64,000 nucleotides of DNA. Origin: Iris pallida. Its lineage: Eukaryota > Streptophyta > Magnoliopsida > Asparagales > Iridaceae. The notes beneath the pieces are model-generated. The model did not search any database, was not told the DNA's origin, and was given only the letters and a program-made list of their open reading frames with translations. The position numbers and the translations under genes were made by a program. Within the stretch, counting starts at the first letter, position 1. The number at the start of each line of letters is the position of its first letter. The stretch is from NCBI GenBank assembly GCA_029216955.1, contig JANAVB010044017.1, positions 186,001 to 250,000 on the forward strand. Direction: 5' to 3'. Below, one piece after another: positions 22,334 to 36,179 of this stretch.

Positions 22334-25026
22334 CGTTTTTAGTGGTGGTCCATGCAGGTCGAGACTAAAAGTGTAGTGGTATTCGAACTAGAGTACCACT
22401 ACAGCCTGCAGTAGGATTAGGATATATTTTGAAGGTACTCAATCACAGTTAGGAACCCTTGAGAGATTCCTGGGACGACCCTTGAGAATCTTGTTTAACT
22501 CCGATTTGAAAACTCTTTTTCCTTGATTTGATTTATCTTTACTTTCTGTTATTGAATTTGATTTTGATGGATTATTATTGAATTTGAGTTTGTATTTATT
22601 GATTTTGATGAAGATTGTTGAATTTTGAATCTTGATGATAGCTGTTGCATCCGAGTTTGTATTTTGATAGATTTTCTTCATTTTTGAATTTTGACGTTCG
22701 TTGATAAATTTGATTTGATTTTTGGGTATTCATTGTTGTTTTAATTTAATTTTTTGTCAAGATGAAATTATATGGGCTAGGTCATCTAAGTTATGGGATC
22801 TAGTCTTCTACAGTCATATTAGCCAGCATGTTGAGGACATATAGTCTGACTTGGATATATTTCTCGGGTGTGGAAATTTAAGGTTTTCGTAGCCAAGCTA
22901 GCGGCATCGCAAAAATGTTAAATACCACGATTCTAGATGTATGTGCCTAAGTCGAGGACTTTGTGATTATTGTAGCCTTGCTTACTAGTATGACGAGGAT
23001 TTAGAGCACCATGATTTTGGATAGACGCATATAATTATCAGATTGTACCTTAAATGTTTTGAACATGTTTTCACTACTTTTGTTCAGTCTTCCAAAAAAA
23101 AGGGAGAGAATTTTTGTTTGGTTTTGTTCTCATTATTTAACTTAGTAGTAGCTTTAGCTGTTTTTATAAACCTTGTGTAACTTTTTACTATGAATTTCTT
23201 CTTAAAGCAATAAATCGATAATTTTGCTAGACCTTATTTGGATTTGATATTATAGCTCTGAGTTTCAAAATGGTTCCTTCTTTTATACAGATAAGCAGAA
23301 CAGATTCTATTATCATTTTTTTTCCTGCCAATATTTTATTTCCATCATTCTTGTCTTATATAACTGTCATGATTACATCAATTTCCTATCTCGTATATAA
23401 TTCTGTCAACTATGCCTTGAAAACTCTTGAATCTTCATATCATTTTGCCTGAGAAATGTTGAGGAAGTGACGTAAATCATCTAGTGCGGAAAGGACGTAA
23501 ATGGTTATCATAGAATGATTTGTAGGAATCAGAATGTTGGGTGTCAAATATGAAAAAAAATTTGAGAGGGAGATGTGGTAAAGGTTTAGAATGGAATCGA
23601 GTGATAAATGTTATCAATTTAGAAACAATCGTAGAAAATTTTGGTTAGGAGTAATTCATGGATGTATTTCAAAAAAAAACTAATGAGGATATTCAGGGTC
23701 AACCTAGTCTTGAGAACTAGAAAATCTTGGTTATTGATTCTTGGGAACTATTACCAGGCTATGTAGAAATTTAGGGATGGAAAGGAGAATTTAATTGTAT
23801 TCTATGATTATGCAAATTGAACTAGATATTTTAAGAGGGTGACTAGAGCCAGAGAGAATACAAGGATTTTAAGTTATAGGAATTATTTTAGATGATTAAA
23901 AAAAATTTGTAGAATTCAAAAGGATAATATTTGAAGGTGAACGTTGAAGAAAATATAAAGGTTGATTTATAAATAAGAATAAATATTGTGTGACATAGTG
24001 GTATTGGAGTTTAGTAAATACGAGACTCGATTTAAACAAGTTCAAGAATTTCATAAACTGGATTTAGAGGTTTCGGATCTAATTTAGAACGAGGTAAAGG
24101 GATTCAAAAATTTGATTAAATGAATAAGTGTTGATACCTAATTAAGAGGGGTATACTTCGTGGGAAATGTTTTAGAAGTTGAAAATTTGTCTATGGTTAT
24201 CATAGTAAAGGTTTAGATGACTGAAAGTTATAAAATTTTTGAGGGTAGTCATATAATGGTTGATTTATATTGGGATTTGAGATAAAAATATGATTTGGCA
24301 AATAATAAATTGATAGTATTAGAGAGAGATGATTTACTGACTTCGTATGAAATCTTTTCCTGTTTTTTTCCCTAAAAAGGTTTTCAATATCATTGAATCC
24401 TAGTTTCCTTAATCACGACCAAATCGACTCCGATTATCTTTTCTTATCGTATTAATATCTTGGGTTGTACTCAGTTGAATTAAATTTGATTGTGACCTGA
24501 ATCACCATCCTTGTATGCTCGTTTTCAGACTTGTTGAACTATCCTCCATATCGCCCAATCTGGATTTCCCCAATTTGATCAACTTAGATCGTATCGAAAC
24601 TAAATATTCTTAATATATATTGTGATTGGATTTCCATGCAAGTGACTTTCATTCTTTAACTTGATTTTAAATTTTCTGAACCCTTTATAGATAATTGGTT
24701 GTTACCTTTCCTTATTTTTATGATAAGTACCAGTTTTCACATAGGATGGTAGGCTGTCTTACAGTTTTGATGATTTGTATTCAGTGTCTTTTCCGGTTTA
24801 ACACCCTAGACTGCTTGTGTGTTTTGATACCCTATGACTGATTCAGTTAGCATGACTAGTATACCTAGATGAGACTTTCACTACCACCGTATGCCATGAC
24901 CCTGTATGACGTCCTTTTTTGATGGTATGTTTTATTTAAGTTCTGGGATTTGATTGTGGGGGTTTGACCTAGAAGGATTATGAACATTTTAATTTCGAGG
25001 ACAAAATTTTTATAAGGTGGGTAGGA
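22334..25026 (+). other. LARD internal region, copy 1 (non-coding)
   Basis: It follows LTR1 directly. A candidate primer-binding site starts at 22343 (TGGTGGTCCATGCAGG), 9 bases after the LTR. The rest is AT-rich with 'gaatttgattttgatgg' type repeats near 22550-22690 and no long frame; the 80-codon minus-strand frame at 22439-22681 has no motif. The 3' end reads 'aatttcgaggacaaaattt', then the LTR2 start. By eye, copy 2 differs by only a small share of bases. Confidence 0.85.
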
Positions 25027-28000
25027 TATGAGCACCCTGAAATTCGGGTTGATTTTTTTTTTTAATTTTTCCGATTGATTTAGTTTTAATAAATAATTTA
25101 TTCTGTTATTTTTTTTTCTTAAGTGTACTTTCCCGTGCCATTGATATTTGGAGTGTCAGGGATGTTCAACTCTGGAAACCTTCTTCATGAGTTTTGAAGT
25201 GGACATGATTGCCTTCATGACAGTATATAGTGTCCCATCCAAACTTGTTCCCTTGTACTCTTTTTGCTTCGCTGAACTTCGGGTCGAATTAGACCATTAA
25301 TTAATTTTCCCACTCTTTTCCTTGATCATTTTTAGCACGTTACCGTGACTTTTCATTTGGGAGCACAAGACCAGTCAGTTTCTTGAAACCAACTCATCAT
25401 ACATGATCTACTCGAGACACTCTTCATCCTTGACCTTCGTATCCCACTCAGACACGCCATTTTGTGCTCCAATTGCTTCGCACAACTTTCCTGACACGTG
25501 ACCCGATTTTATTTCACCCCACGGTGTCACATTTATTTTTCAACTTGATTTGTGGGTACCCTGTCGACCAAAACCTGTCAGCCCCAATTATGGACATGGC
25601 CCACATTGAGCCTACTACCCGTCCAACACTTGTGTCCCATTTATTGGAATCCCCATGTGCTACTTATTAACCCATGATCATCGACACCTATTTTTAATTC
25701 GATTATTTCGTAGTGTCTGGTTTTGACCAAATTCGGCTCCACCAAGTCCAGCCCAGCTTCGTGCTACCCTCCATCGGGACACCCTCATTTTTCTGTGTCC
25801 AAAAATAATGTTCAATACCTACCTTTCTATTTCGAATATTGAGTGTAATTTCCATTGATTTTAAATCCCAAATAAATCCATTCCCCCCTAATTAATTTCC
25901 ACCCTTGATTTTTCCCTCAATCCATCATCACCATTTATTTCCCTCACACTCATAAATTTCTCCCCACAGCCACAAGTAGGCCGGCCCTAACTTTAATGTA
26001 GGACAACTTTTCTCCCTCTCTCTCCTCCAATTTATTACAATTCCTTATCATCAACTCTCACTCTCTCTCTCTCTTCCTAAACTATTGCACAGCACCCATT
26101 TTTCCCATGCCGAGCCCAGCCATTCTTGGCCGAACCCCGAGCTCACTACCACACCACCACCGTCGTGGCCTGGCCGAGCTCGGTCGGCCACCACCGCACC
26201 ACCTCTCATCCTCCCCCTCCATCTCCATCTCCTCCTCCACTTCCTCCATACAAACCGCGACCACCATCATCATCTGAATCACCACCACCTCCTCCGCCAA
26301 CACCCCCGTGCATCGCCGCCGCGTTTGTCGCGCCGCCCCACGCGCCGTCGCGTGCGTCACAGCAGCAAGCGACAGCAGTTGCGGCACCAAAGTTGGCCGG
26401 CTTGGCGCGCGTACAGCGTCGCCGCCGGCGCCACAGCCGCCGTGGCTGGCGGGGACAACCCCCACATGGCCGGGCGCACCCTAGGCTATCCTCCCATGGC
26501 GGCCACCATCCTCCGGAATGCGCCGTCGAGGCGGTTCGTGCGTTTTGTACGACGTCTCGCCGTGACGAGCTCGGAAACGAGACTGAATACGCGTTCCGTC
26601 GTAGCAACTTCGTGCATGTTTTCCCGAAAATCCGACCGTTGGATCGGCGATTTCTTCACTCCGTCACAATCTCGGTATATCCACCTTCACTCCTGTCAAT
26701 TTTCAACCGTTGACTTTATCGTTTGATGCCTCAAAACCGGCCACCAAGTTGACCGTTTAAATTGTATTAAATTTGGACAGTTTCGCGGGGCCAACTTCGT
26801 CAGCTTGTATCTCCTCCACCGCAGCTCCGTTTGGCGTGCTAACAGTTCCTGTGCGAAGCTAGTATAACCCTCTTCCTGCCCCTCCAGTTTCATTTCATTG
26901 TGAGCTTTTTGATTGGTTGAATTCGACGCCAAAGTTGGCCGTCCGAATTTGTAATTTTCAACTTATAAAATTCTATTTTTGAACACGGGACTCCAGATTT
27001 CATTTCTGATACCACCATTAGACTCGTGGCATCGTTCTGGCATGTTTTTATATAAAACTTGTTAGATTTGGAGAACGTGGGCCCTGGCACGTTTTTCGGT
27101 ACAAAGTGGATCTCACATTCTGGGTCAACGGGACTTTTTGACGCCGGCTCATCGAAATCCAATTCCGGAGATACCATTGAGTTCGTATCATCATTTTGGA
27201 CTCGTTGACATATAATTTGCTAGGTTTTGATAGACATTGGATCCGGCACGCATTTCGGTGCAAGTCGGATACCAATATCCGGGTCAACGGGTCATTTTGA
27301 GATCGGCTCATCGGAATCCAATTCCAGATATACCGTTGAGTTCGTATCGTCATTCTGGACTCGTTGACATGTAGTTTGCTGAGTTTTGAGAACTTTGGCT
27401 CCGGCACGTATTTCCGTGCAAACCGAAATTCTATGTTCTGGTCAACGGACCAAATTGAGATCGGGTCAACGGAATCCAATTTTGGAGATACCGTTGGGTT
27501 CGTATCGTCATTTTGGTTTCGTGGACATATAATTTATTATATTTTATAGAATTGTTTTCTTGCACGTATTTCGGTGCAAAACGGCTCCGACACGGACACC
27601 GTTTTGACCCAAAATTACCTTTTTGCCCTTGTGTCCAAATTGGACCGATGGGTAGGCTATCATAGCTAATTTGACCATTCTGGACACGTTGGCGATGTTT
27701 ATTTCATCGTCCGACAATGTTTGTTGATAATTTCTCTGAGTTTAACCTTTTAATAATTTATTAATAATTAATTCTTATTTCGGGATTACTACAACGAAAC
27801 TAAGCTCAGCCAATTCCAGTGATCTCACATCGCTGAAATTGACAAGATGGACACGTGGAACATTATAATAAGATTATTAACTTTACTGTTAATCATCTTA
27901 TCTCGATTTGCGTGTCGTAAGTTTCGACGTACGAATAACGAAGTACACCTTTTATCTTTAATAATTAGACTAGAATTAACCCTGTTGACCAGAGTTGACC

Positions 28001-29277
28001 AGTTGACCCAAAGTCAACTGTGAGCCAACACTTGACCTAGTTTGACAAGATTATTGACCGAAGTTGACCTAGAGTTGTTTTGACTTAGAAGAACCTAGGA
28101 TAATATAAGTTGCTTGTAGAGATTCATTTATTACAACTTGAACACCTTGTAACCTGTGTTGCTTTAAATAGGACTCTGTGGCTTTAGTTGGACCCTAATA
28201 CCTATCAGCTGTTCAGGTTATCAGGTGAGTACATTCTCTGATCATTTCATATCATGTTTAGGATTATATTTCCTGCTTTAGACTATCTTACTTGATGCTA
28301 ACACGTTGGTAACATGGATTGGTACTATATGGATCCCTTCATGAGATGTTATCCCTCTCTGGAGCATCAGATACTTTTGTCATGTGTGTTTCACTTACAT
28401 CACGTATCATATGCTTCTATCATCATGAATCTTCGGGAATCAGCTAGTGACTCATGTACCCTCATGATCACCGAGCCTTCACGAATCAATTCATGAATCA
28501 CCCTTTATGGGCAATGTAGTATAATCATGAATCTTAACGTAACTTGAATGGATCCTTGTGTATTGATTGGGGATGGGGGAGTATAAGTGAACATGTGAAT
28601 AAATCCAAGTAGTGTAATCATGAATCAATTCCCAGTAGTGTAATCATGAATCAGTCCTTAGCCATTCACATGTTTATGCAGTACTCTGAATCACTAGCAC
28701 TGTCTCTCTTTATATATATATATCATATATATTTACTTACAGTCTCTCTTTTACATTATTCTATTTCTTCAGATCCTGTATTTTATTCTCTAGCATGATT
28801 ACATTTTCTTTTCTGTTATGACTTGTTGAGATATAGTGTGCTCGCTCCAGTCCAGACTGGACCTGTTGATAAATTTTACAGATATCCTGGAGGTTGCCTG
28901 CTAGCCTAGAGGAGACAGTAGAGGTTGTATAGGTAGCGAGGGTTTTGCTTATAGTTTATTTTCTGTCGTCTTGAGTTGTATTTATGGATTACTGTATTTG
29001 AGTTTGAGTTGTATTCTGAGTTTGTATCTTAGACACTTAGACTTCTATCTGTTGTATCTCTTTTGGATTTCATGTTTTATCTATCTTCCATTATGCTCTA
29101 CCTTAGATGTGATTGAGTTTACATTCTGCTATGTCACCCCCATTCGGGGAGTATAAACTGTTTAGTCTTATACTGTTGGATGCATTGAGACCTAGGACAG
29201 CGTTCTACCGCCGACACTGCGGCGTAGGCTGGGCGTTGTTACGTTCTCGTACCTAACAGTGGGTGCGGGTCGTGACA
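25027..29277 (+). repeat. LTR2 (middle LTR, chimeric), 4251 bp
   Basis: It is homologous to LTR1 and LTR3 over its full length. Its first base pair is TA instead of TG, a private change. Variants in the left part agree with LTR3 against LTR1, and variants in the right part agree with LTR1 against LTR3. The switch falls between 27293 and 27324. This LTR therefore combines the left of a 3' LTR with the right of a 5' LTR. Confidence 0.92.
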
Positions 29278-31971
29278 CGTTTTTAGTGGTGGCCCATGCA
29301 GGTCGAGACTAAAAGTGTAGTGGTATTCGAACTAGAGTACCACTACAGCCTGCAGTAGGATTATGATATATTTTTGAAGGTACTCAATCACAGTTAGGAA
29401 CCCTTGAGAGATTCCTGGGACGCCCCTTGAGAATCTTGTTTAACTCCGATTTGAAAACTCTTTTTCCTTGATTTGATTTATCTTTACTTTCTGTTGTTGA
29501 ATTTGATTTTGATGGATTATTATTGAATTTGAGTTTGTATTTATTGATTTTGATGAAGATTGTTGAATTTTGAATCTTGATGATAGCTGTTGCATCCGAG
29601 TTTGTATTTTGATGGATTTTCTTCATTTTTGAATTTTGACGTTCGTTGATAAATTTGATTTGATTTTTGGGTATTCATTGTTGTTTTAATTTAATTTTTT
29701 GTCAAGATGAAATTATATGGGCTAGGTCATCTACGTTATGGGATCTAGTCTTCTACAGTCATATTAGTCAGCATGGTGAGGACATATAGTCTGACTTGGA
29801 TATATTTCTCGGGTGTGGGAATTTAAGGTTTTCGCAGCCAAGCTGGCGGCATCGTGAAAATGTTAAATACCACGATTCTAGATGTATGTGCCTAAGTCGA
29901 GGACTTTGTGATTATCGTAGCCTTGCTTACTAGTATGACGAGGATTTAGAGCACCATGATTTTTTATAGACGCATATAATTATCAGATTGTACCTTAAAT
30001 GTTTTGAACATGTTTTCACTACTTTTGTTCAGTCTTCCAAAAAAAAAGGGAGAGAATTTTTGTTTGGTTTTGTTCTCATTATTTAACTTAGTAGTAGCTT
30101 TAGCTGTTTTTATAAACCTTGTGTAACTTTTTACTATGAATTTCTTCTTAAAGCAATAAATCGATAATTTTGCTAGACCTTATTTGGATTTGATATTATA
30201 GCTCTGAGTTTCAAAATGGTTCCTTCTTTTAAATAGATAAGCAAAACAGATTCTATTATCATTTTTTTCTGCCAATATTTTATTTCTATCATTCTTGTCT
30301 TATATAACTGTCATGATTACATCAATTTCCTATCTCGTATATAATTCTGTCAACTATACCTTGAAAACTCTTGAATCTTCATACCATTTTGCCTGAGAAA
30401 TGTTGAGGAAGTGACGTAAATTATCTAGTACGGAAAGGACGTAAATGGTTATCATAGAATGATTTGTAGGAATCAGAATGTTGGGTGTCAAATATGAAAA
30501 AAAAATTTGAGAGGGAGATGTGGTAAAGGTTTAGAATGGAATCGAGTGATAAACGTTATCAATTTAGAAACAATCGTAGAAAATTTTGGTTAGGAGTAAT
30601 TCATGGATGTATTTCAAAAAAAAACTAATGAGGATATTCAGGGTCAACCTAGTCTTGAGAACTAGAAAATCTTGGTTATTGATTCTTGGAAACTATTACC
30701 AGGCTATGTAGAAATTTAGGGATGGAAAGGAGAATTTAATTGTATTCTATGATTATGCAAATTGAACTAGATATTTTAAGAAGGTGACTAGAGCCAGAGA
30801 GAACACAAGGATTTTAAGTTATAGGAATTATTTTAGATGATTAAAATTTTTTTGTAGAATTCAAAAGGATAATATTTGAAGGTGAACGTTGATGAAAATA
30901 TGAAGGTTGATTTATAAATAAGAATAAATATTGTGTGACATAGTGGTATTGGAGTTTAGTAAATACGAGACTCGATTTAAACAAGTTCAAGAATTTCATA
31001 AACTGGATTTAGAGGTTTCGGATCTAATTTAGAACGAGGTGAAGGGATTCGAAAATTTGATTAAATGAATAAGTGTTGATACCTAATTAAGAGGGGTATG
31101 CTTCATGGGAAATATTTTAGAAGTTGAAAATTTGTCTATGGTGATCATGGTAAAGGTTTAGATGACTGAAGGTTATAAAATTTTTGAGGGTAGTCATATA
31201 ATGGTTGATTTATATTGGGATTTGAGATAAAAATATGATTTGGCAAATGATAAATTGATAGTGTTAGAGAGAGATGATTTACTGACTTCGTATGAAATCT
31301 TTTCCCCTTTTTTTCCCTAAAAAGGTTTTCAATATCATTGAATCCTAGTTTCCTTAATCACGACCAAATCGACTCTGATTATCTTTCCTTATCGTATTAA
31401 TATCTTGGGTTGTACTCAGTTGAATTAAATTTGATTGTGACATGAATAACCATCCTTGTATGCTCGTTCTCAGACTTGTTGAACTGTCCTCCATATCGCC
31501 CAATCTTGATTTCCCCAATTTGATCAACTTAGATCGTATCGAAACTAAATATTCTTAATATATATTGTGATGGGATTTCCATGCAAGTGACTTTCATTCT
31601 TTAACTTGATTTTGAATTTTCTGAACCCTTTATAGATAATTGGTTGTTACCTTTCCTTATTTTTATGATAAGTACCAGTTTTCACATAGGATGGTAGGCT
31701 GTCTTACAGTTTTGATGATTTGTATTCAGTGTCTTTTTTGGTTTAACACCCTAGACTGCTTGTGTGTTTTGATACCCTATGACCGATTCAGTTAGCATGA
31801 CTAGTATACCTAGATGAGACTTTCACTACCATCGTATGCCATGACCCTGTATGACATCCTTTTTTGATGGTATGTTTTATTTAAGTTCTGGAATTTGATT
31901 GTGGGGGTTTGACCTAGAAGGATTATGAACATTTTAATTTCGAGGACGAAATTTTTATAAGGTGGGTAGGA
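29278..31971 (+). other. LARD internal region, copy 2 (non-coding)
   Basis: Near-identical to 22334-25026 with scattered substitutions and small indels. The candidate PBS TGGTGGCCCATGCAGG starts at 29287. It ends with 'aatttcgaggacgaaattt' and 'ggtgggtagga' before LTR3. No gag, protease, RT or integrase motif is seen in any frame. Confidence 0.85.
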
Positions 31972-34900
31972 TGTGAGCACCCTGAAATTCGGGTTGATTT
32001 TTTTTAAAATTTTTTCGATTGATTTAGTTTTAATAAATAATTTATTCTGTTATTTTTTTTCTTAAGTGTACTTTCCCGTGCCATTGATATTTGGAGTGTC
32101 AGGGATGTTCAACTCTGGAAACCTTCTTCATGAGTTTTGAAGTGGACATGATTGCCTTCATGACAGTATATAGTGTCCCATCCAAACTTGTTCCCCTGTA
32201 CTCTTTTTGCTTCGCTGAACTTCGGGTCGAATTAGACCATTAATTAATTTTCCCACTCTTTTCCTTGATCATTTTTAGCACGTTACCGTGACTTTTCATT
32301 TGGGAGCACAAGACCAGTCAGTTTCTTGAAACCAACTCATCATACATGATCTACTCGAGACACTCTTCACCCTTGACCTTCGTGTCCCACTCAGACACGC
32401 CATTTTGTGCTCCAATTGCTTCGCACAACTTTCCTGACACGTGACCCAATTTTATTTCACCCCACGGTGTCACATTTATTTTCCAACTTGATTTGTGGGT
32501 ACCCTGTCGACCAAAACCTGTCAGCCCCAATTATGGACATGGCCCACATTGAGCCTACTACCCGTCCAACACTTGTGTCCCATTTATTGGAATCCCCATG
32601 TGCTACTTATTAACCCATGATCATCGACACCTATTTTTAATTCGATTATTTCGTAGTGTCTGGTTTTGACCCAATTCGGCTCCACCAAGTCCAGCCCAGC
32701 TTCGTGCTACCCTCCATCGGGACACCCTCATTTTTCTGTGTCCAAAAATAATGTTCAATACCTACCTTTCTATTTCGAATATTGAGTGTAATTTCCATTG
32801 ATTTTAAATCCCAAATAAATCCATTCCCCCCTAATTAATTTCCACCCTTGATTTTTCCCTCAATCCATCATCACCATTTATTTCCCTCACACTTATAAAT
32901 TTTCCCCCACAGCCACAAGTAGGCCGGCCCTAACTTTAATGTAGGACAACTTTTCTCCCTCTCTCTCCTCCAATTTATTACAATTCCTTATCATCAACTC
33001 TCACTCTCTCTTCCTAAACTATTGCACAGCACCCATTTTTCCCATGTCGAGCCCAGCCATTCTTGGCCGAACCCCGAGCTCACTACCACACCACCACCGT
33101 CGTGGCCTGGCCGAGCTTGGCCGGCCACCACCGCACCACCTCTCATCCTCCCCCTCCATCTCCATCTCCTCCTCCACTTCCTCCATACAAACCGCGACCA
33201 CCATCATCATCTGAATCACCACCACCTCCTCCGCCAACACCCCCGCGTGCTGCCGCCGCGTTCGCCGCGCCGCCCCGCGTGTCGACTCGCGCGTCACAGC
33301 AGAAAGCGACAGCAGTTGCGGCACCAAAGTTGGCCGGCTTGGCGCGCGTACAGCGTCGCCGTCGGTGCCACAGCCGCCGTGGCCGGCGGGGACAACCCCC
33401 ACCGTCCTCCGGGATGTGCCGTCGTGGCGATTCGTGCGTTGTGCACGACGTCCCGCCGTGACGAGCTCGGAAACGAGGCTGAATACGCGTTCCGTCGCAG
33501 CAACTTCGTGCGCATTTTCCCGGAAATCCGACCGTTGGATCTGCGATTTCTTCGCTCTGTCTCAATCCCGGTGTATCCACCTTCACTCCTGTCAATTTTC
33601 AACCGTTGATTTTAACGTTTGATGCCTCAAAACCGGCCACCAAGTTGACCGTTTAAATTGTATTAAATTTAGACAGTTTCGCGGGGCCAACTTCGTCAGC
33701 TTGTATCTCCTCCACCGCAGCTCCGTTTGGCGTGCTACTAGTTCCTATGCGAAGCTGGTATAACCCTCTTCCTACCCCTCCAGTTTCGTTTCATTGTGAG
33801 CTTGTTTGATTGGTTGAATTCGACGCCAAAGTTGGCCGTCCGAATTCGTAATTTCCAACTTGTAAAATTCCATTTTTGAACACGGGACTCCAGATTTCAT
33901 TTCTGACACCACCATTAGACTCGTGGCGTCGTTCTGGCATATTTTCATATAAAATTTATTAGATTTGGAGAACGTGGGCCCTGGCACGTTTTTCGGTGCA
34001 AAGTGGATCCCACATTCTGGGTCAACGGAACTTTTTGACGCCGGCTCATCGGAATCCAATTCCGGAGATACCGTTGAGTTCGTATCGTCATTTTGGACTC
34101 GTTGACATATTATTTGCTAGGTTTTGGTGGACATTGGATCCGGTACGCATTTCGGTGCAAGTCGGATACCAATATCCGGGTCAACGGGTCATTTTGAGAT
34201 CGGCTCATCGGAATCCAATTTCGGATATACCGTTGAGTTCGTATCGTCATTCTGGACTCGTTAACATGTAGTTTGCTGAGTTTTGAGAACTTTGGCTCCG
34301 GCATGCATTTTCGTGCAAACCGGAATTCCAAGTTTTGGTCAACGGACCAAATTGAGATCGGGTCAACGGAATCCAATTCTGGAGATACCGTTGGGTTCGT
34401 ATCTTCATTCTGGTTTCGTGGACATATAGTTTGTTATATTTTATAGACTTGTTTTTTTGCACATATTTCGGTGCAAAACGGCTCCGACACGGACACCATT
34501 TTGACCCAAAATTACCTTTTTATTCTTGTGTCCAAATTGGACCGATGGGTAGGCTATCCTAGCTAATTTGATCATTCTGGACACGTTGGCGATGTTTATT
34601 TCATCGTCCGACAATGTTTCTTGATAATTTTTCTGAGTTTAACCTTTTTATAATTTATTAATAATTAATTCTTATTTTGGGATTAGTACAACGAAACTGA
34701 GCTCAGCCAATTCCAGTGATCTCACATCGCTGAAATTGACAAGATGGACACGTGAAACATTATAATAAGATTATTAACTTTACCGTTAATCATCTTATTT
34801 CGATTTACGTGTCGTAAGTTTCGACGTACGAATAACGAAGTACATCTTATATCTTTAATAATTAGACTAGAATTAACCCTGTTGACCAGAGTTGACCAGT

Positions 34901-36174
34901 TGACCCAAAGTCAACTGTGAGCCAACACTTGCCCTAGTTTGATTAGATTATTGACCGAAGTTGACCTAGAATTGTTTTGACTTAGAAGAACCTAGGATAA
35001 TATAAGTTGCTTGTAGAGATTCATTTATTACAACTTGAATACCTTGTAACCCGTGTTGCTTTAAATAGGACTCTGTGGCTTCAGTTGGACCCCTATACCT
35101 ATCAGCTGTTCAGGTTATCAGACGAGTACATTCTCTGATCATTTCATATCATGTTTAGGATTATATTTCCTGCTTTGGACTATCTTACTTGATGCTGACA
35201 CATTGGTAACACGGATTGGTACTATATGGATCCCTTCATGAGATGTTATCCCTCTCGGGAGCATCAGATACTTTCGTCATGTGTGTTTCACTTACATCAC
35301 GTATCATATGCTTCTATCATCATGAATCTTTGGGAATAAGCTAGTGACTCATGTACCCTCATGATCACCGAGCCTTCACGAATCAATTCATGAATCACCC
35401 TTTATGGGCAACGTAGTATAATCATGAATCTTAACGTAACTTGAATGGATCCTTGTGTATTGATTGGGGATGGGGGAGTATAAGTGAACAAGTGAATAAA
35501 TCCAAGTAGTGTAATCATGAATCAATTCCCAGTAGTGTAATCATGAATCAGTCCTTAGCCATTCACATGTTTATGCAGTACTTTGAATCACTAGCACGGT
35601 CTCTCATTATATATATATATCATAGTTATTTACTTACATTCTCTCTTTTACATTATGCTATTTCTTCAGATCCTGTATTTTATTCTCTAGCATGATTATA
35701 TTTCCTTTCCTGTTATGACTTGTTGAGATGTAGTGTGCTCGCTCCAGTCCTGACTGGACCTGTTGATAAATTTTACAGATATCCTGGAGGTTGCCTGCTA
35801 GCCTAGAGGAGACAGTAGAGGTTGTATAGATAGCTAGGGTTTTACTTATAGTTTAATTTCTGTCGTCTTGAGTTGTATTTATGGATTACTGTATTTGAGT
35901 TTGAGTTGTATTCTGAGTTTGTATCTTAGACACTTAGAATTCTATCTGTTGTACCTCTTTCGGATTTCATGTTTTATCTATCTTCCATTATGCTCTACCT
36001 TAGATGTGATTGAGTTTACATTCTGCTATGTCACCCCCATTCGGGGAGTATAAAATGTTTTGTCTTATACTGTTGGATGCATTGAGACCTAGGACAGCGT
36101 TCTACCGTCGACACTGCGGCGTAGGCTGGACGTTGTTACGTTCTCGTACCTAACAGTGGGTGCGGGTCGTGACA
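31972..36174 (+). repeat. LTR3 (3' LTR), 4203 bp
   Basis: It starts TGTGAGCACCC and ends GTGACA, followed by the TSD TAAGT at 36175. It is shorter than the other two mainly because about 41 bp present in LTR1 and LTR2 ('catggccgggcgcacc...') are missing after 33398. It shares left-half variants with LTR2 and has its own in the right half. Confidence 0.92.
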
Positions 36175-36179
36175 TAAGT

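Larger units (their letters stand above)
18089..36174 (+). mobile_element. Composite LARD-like LTR element: LTR-int-LTR-int-LTR, TSD TAAGT
   Basis: Three LTRs of 4.2 kb (18089-22333, 25027-29277, 31972-36174) alternate with two internal regions of 2.69 kb (22334-25026, 29278-31971). The period is 6938 and 6945 bp. The outer flanks carry an exact 5-bp TSD TAAGT (18084-18088 and 36175-36179), so the whole 18.1-kb block descends from one integration. LTRs start TGTGAGCACCC and end GGGTCGTGACA. The internal regions have no gag-pol frame and end in the chromovirus-type 'cgaggac.aaatttttataagg' block. Very long LTRs with a non-coding interior are the hallmarks of LARDs. Movement would need proteins in trans. 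Confidence 0.93.

Noticed and set aside
18089..36174. 6.9-kb repeats as a satellite or rDNA-like tandem array
   Set aside because: Only 2.6 periods, with LTR ends, PBS-like sites, a 3' signature and an outer TSD. The LTR element explains all of it; no rRNA sequence is seen.
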